Shown here: piece by piece, positions 62,176-64,000 of the stretch
Layout: every line of letters begins with the position of its first letter
How positions within the stretch are numbered: position 1 is the stretch's first letter
NCBI GenBank assembly: GCA_963580455.1
Contig: OY756967.1
Coordinates: 13,042,501 to 13,106,500 of the forward strand
Direction of reading: 5' to 3'
DNA: 64,000 bases
Source: Euonymus europaeus
Lineage: Eukaryota > Streptophyta > Magnoliopsida > Celastrales > Celastraceae
Made by a program: the position numbers and the translations under genes
Notes under the pieces: model-generated
The model's input: the letters and a program-made list of their open reading frames with translations, nothing else
Databases searched by the model: none
What the model was told of the DNA's origin: nothing

Positions 62176-64000
62176 TGGTGTTTTGGCATCGAAATTATTC
62201 TGGAAGCTCATTTTCGTAAACTTTAACTTAGAAGAACAATAAAAAGCGTACACCGCGCAACTTTGATAGTCCAAAGTTTCTCAACTCTCTATATGGAGGA
62301 GCTTTTAACGATTTTGTCCATTTGTCATAGAAAGCTGGTGTTCTGGCATCGAAATTATTCTGGAAGCTCATTTTCGTAAAATTTAACTTAGAAGAACAAT
62401 AAAAAGCGTACACCGCGCAACTTTGATAGTCCGAAGTTTCTCAACTCTCTCTGTGCAGGAGCTTTTAACGGTATTGTCCACTTGTCATAGAAAGCTGGTG
62501 TTTTGGCATCGAAATAATCCTGGAAGCTCATTTTCGTAAAATTTAACATAAAAGAACAATAAAAAGGGTACACCGAGCAACTTTGATAGTCCGAAGTTGC
62601 TCAACTCTCTCTATGGAGGAGCTTTTAACGGTTTTGTCCATTTGTCATAGAAAGTTGGTGTTTTGGCATCGAAATAATTCTTGAAGCTCATTTTCTTAAA
62701 ATTTAACGTAGAAGAACAATAAAAAGTGTACACCGAGCAACTTTGATAGTCCGAAGTTGCTCAACTCTCTCTATGGAGGAGCTTTTAACGGTTTTGTCCA
62801 TTTGTCATAGAAAGTTGGTATTTTGGCATCGAAATAATCCTGGAAGCTCATTTTCGTAAAATTTAACATAGAAGAACAATAAAAAGTGTACACCGAGCAA
62901 CTTTGATAATCCGAAGTTGCTCAACTTTCTCTATCGATGAGCTTTTAACGGTTTTGTCCATATCTCATTGAAAGTTGGTGTTTTGGTATCAAAATAATCC
63001 TGGAAGCTCATTTTCGTAAAATTTAACATAGAAGAACAATAAAAAGTGTACACCGAGCAACTTTGATAGTCCAAAGTTGCTCAACTCTCTCTATGGAGGA
63101 ACTTTTAACGGTTTTGTCCATTTGTCATAGAAAGTTGGTGTTTTGGTATCGAAATAATCCTGGAAACTCATTTTCCTAAAATTTAACATAAAAGAACAAT
63201 AAAAAGGGTACACCGAGCAACTTTGATTGTCCGAAGTTGCTCAACTCTTTCTAAGGACGGGCTTTTAACGGTTTTGTCCATTTGTCATATAAAGTTAATG
63301 TTTTGGCATCAAAATAATCTTGGAAGCTTATACTCGTAAAGTTTGACTTTGTATAACAATATAAAGTGTACACCGAGCAACTTTGATTGTCCGAAGTTGC
63401 TCAACTCTCTCTATGGAGGAGCTTCTACGGTTTTGTCCATTTGTCATAGAAAGTTTGTGTTTTCGCATCGAAATAATCCTGAAAGCTCATTTTCGTAAAA
63501 TTTAACATAGAAGAACAATAAAAAGTGTACACCGAGCAACTTCGATAGTCCGAAGTTGCTCAACTCTCTCTATGGAGGAGCTTTTAACGGTTTTTTCCAT
63601 TTTTCATAGAAAGTTGGTGTTTTGGCATCGAAATAATCCTGGAAGCTCATTTTCGTAAAATTTAACATGGAAGAACAATAAAAAGTGTACACCGAGCAAC
63701 TTTGATAGTCCGAAGTTGCTCAACTCTCTCTATGGAGGAGCTTTTAACGGTTTTGTCCATTTGTCAAAGAAAGTTGGTGTTTTGGAATCGAAATAATCGT
63801 GCAAGCTCATTTTTATAAAATTTAACATAAAAGAACAATAAAAAGTGTACACCGAGCAACTTTGATTGTCCGAAGTTGCTCAACTCTTTCTATGTAGGAG
63901 CTTTTCACGGTTTTGTCCATTTGTCATAGAAATTTAATGTTTTGGCATCAAAATAATCTTGGAAGCTTATACTTGTAAAATTTGACTTAGTAGAACAATA
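62176..64000 (+). repeat. Terminal satellite segment, array continues past window
   Basis: Two type-E monomers are followed by a run like 56.1-57.5 kb, including the TCTATCGATGAGC monomer at 62934 and the TTTCTAAGGACG monomer near 63250. The last bases are inside an A-type monomer (GACTTAGTAGAACAATA), so the array is cut by the window edge. Confidence 0.8.
63534..63561. other. Inverted repeat with 11-bp arms, third copy
   Basis: Same arms and spacer as at 57136, in the matching monomer of the terminal segment. Confidence 0.88.

Larger units (their letters stand above)
1..64000 (+). repeat. Satellite DNA array, ~160-bp monomer, about 400 head-to-tail copies
   Basis: The same ~160-bp unit recurs from the first to the last base, always in the orientation given, with no interrupting unique sequence or mobile element seen. 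The unit holds, in order: CATTTGTCATAGAAAG, a TGTTTTGGCATCGAAATAAT box, a variable box (CTTATACTCG or CTCATTTTCG), a GAACAATA-AAG stretch, GTGTACACCGAG, a dyad, a CTCTCTCTATGGAGGAG pyrimidine/purine stretch and TTTTAACGGTTT. Neither array end is in the window. Long uniform arrays of nucleosome-sized units are typical of centromeric or heterochromatic satellites. I do not recognise the family, so the plant origin and centromeric role are inference. Confidence 0.98.

Noticed and set aside
1..64000. Regularly spaced repeats resembling a CRISPR array.
   Set aside because: The units are contiguous 160-bp satellite monomers with no unique spacers, no short direct repeat separated by foreign sequence and no cas genes.
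1..64000. TATATAAAG, ATATAAAG and AATAAAAAG motifs that look like TATA boxes or poly(A) signals.
   Set aside because: They are part of the satellite consensus and occur in nearly every monomer. No transcription unit is associated with them.
1..64000. Possible CENP-B box in the monomer.
   Set aside because: I looked near TTCGAAG and TCCGAAG for the TTCG-4N-A-2N-CGGG pattern and found no match.

Overview
The whole 64-kb window is one uninterrupted satellite DNA array. I see about 400 head-to-tail copies of an AT-rich monomer of about 160 bp. A reference copy at 3358-3517 is exactly 160 bp and about 36% GC by hand count. Every monomer I read has the same orientation. I found no gene, RNA gene, transposon, CRISPR array or unique sequence, and the array runs off both ends. 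The apparent ORFs (61-93 codons, mostly minus strand) are accidental open frames that recur at the satellite's own spacing. This points to a eukaryotic centromeric or heterochromatic block. Nucleosome-sized monomers and long homogeneous arrays would fit a flowering plant, but I do not recognise the satellite family and cannot name the species.

Monomers fall into recurring subtypes: A (TTAATG and CTTATACTCG boxes), B (TTGGTG and CTCATTTTCG), C (like B, with CATTTACG and AATCTAAC), D (TTAATGTC, TATACTCGTTAAA), E (AAATTATTCTGG, GTAAACTTTAAC) and F (AATCCGGGAAG). Their order is not random and forms higher-order repeats (HORs). From left to right: a 5-mer of 799 bp (1-1735); a 4-mer doublet (about 1980-3030); a 22-mer of 3519 bp with a 9-mer sub-duplication (3031-14860); a transition zone; an 8-mer of 1279 bp in four almost identical copies (17568-22683); a diverged 18-mer doublet of 2881 bp (22690-27110); a different 22-mer, also 3519 bp (26380-36325); a 40-mer of 6424 bp in two tandem copies (33358-46205) that contains part of that 22-mer and three copies of a 4-mer; a mixed zone; a 21-mer of 3380 bp in two copies (49379-56138); and a mosaic 21-mer of 3359 bp (56830-62175) with its continuation to the end.

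HOR lengths are rarely exact multiples of 160. The offsets are explained by a few length-variant monomers of 159, 161 and 185 bp, which act as lineage tags. Most A-, B- and C-type monomers carry a dyad, GAGCAACTT then 10 bp then AAGTTGCTC, directly after a GTGTACAC palindrome. In a few copies the arms are lengthened to 11-12 bp, and in others the two arms have changed together. The window is therefore informative about satellite turnover (unequal exchange, register-shifted joining, local homogenisation) and possible DNA secondary structure, not about protein function. All coordinates of HOR boundaries are approximate by tens of bases because a breakpoint inside homologous repeats cannot be placed exactly, and I compared copies by eye, not by alignment software.
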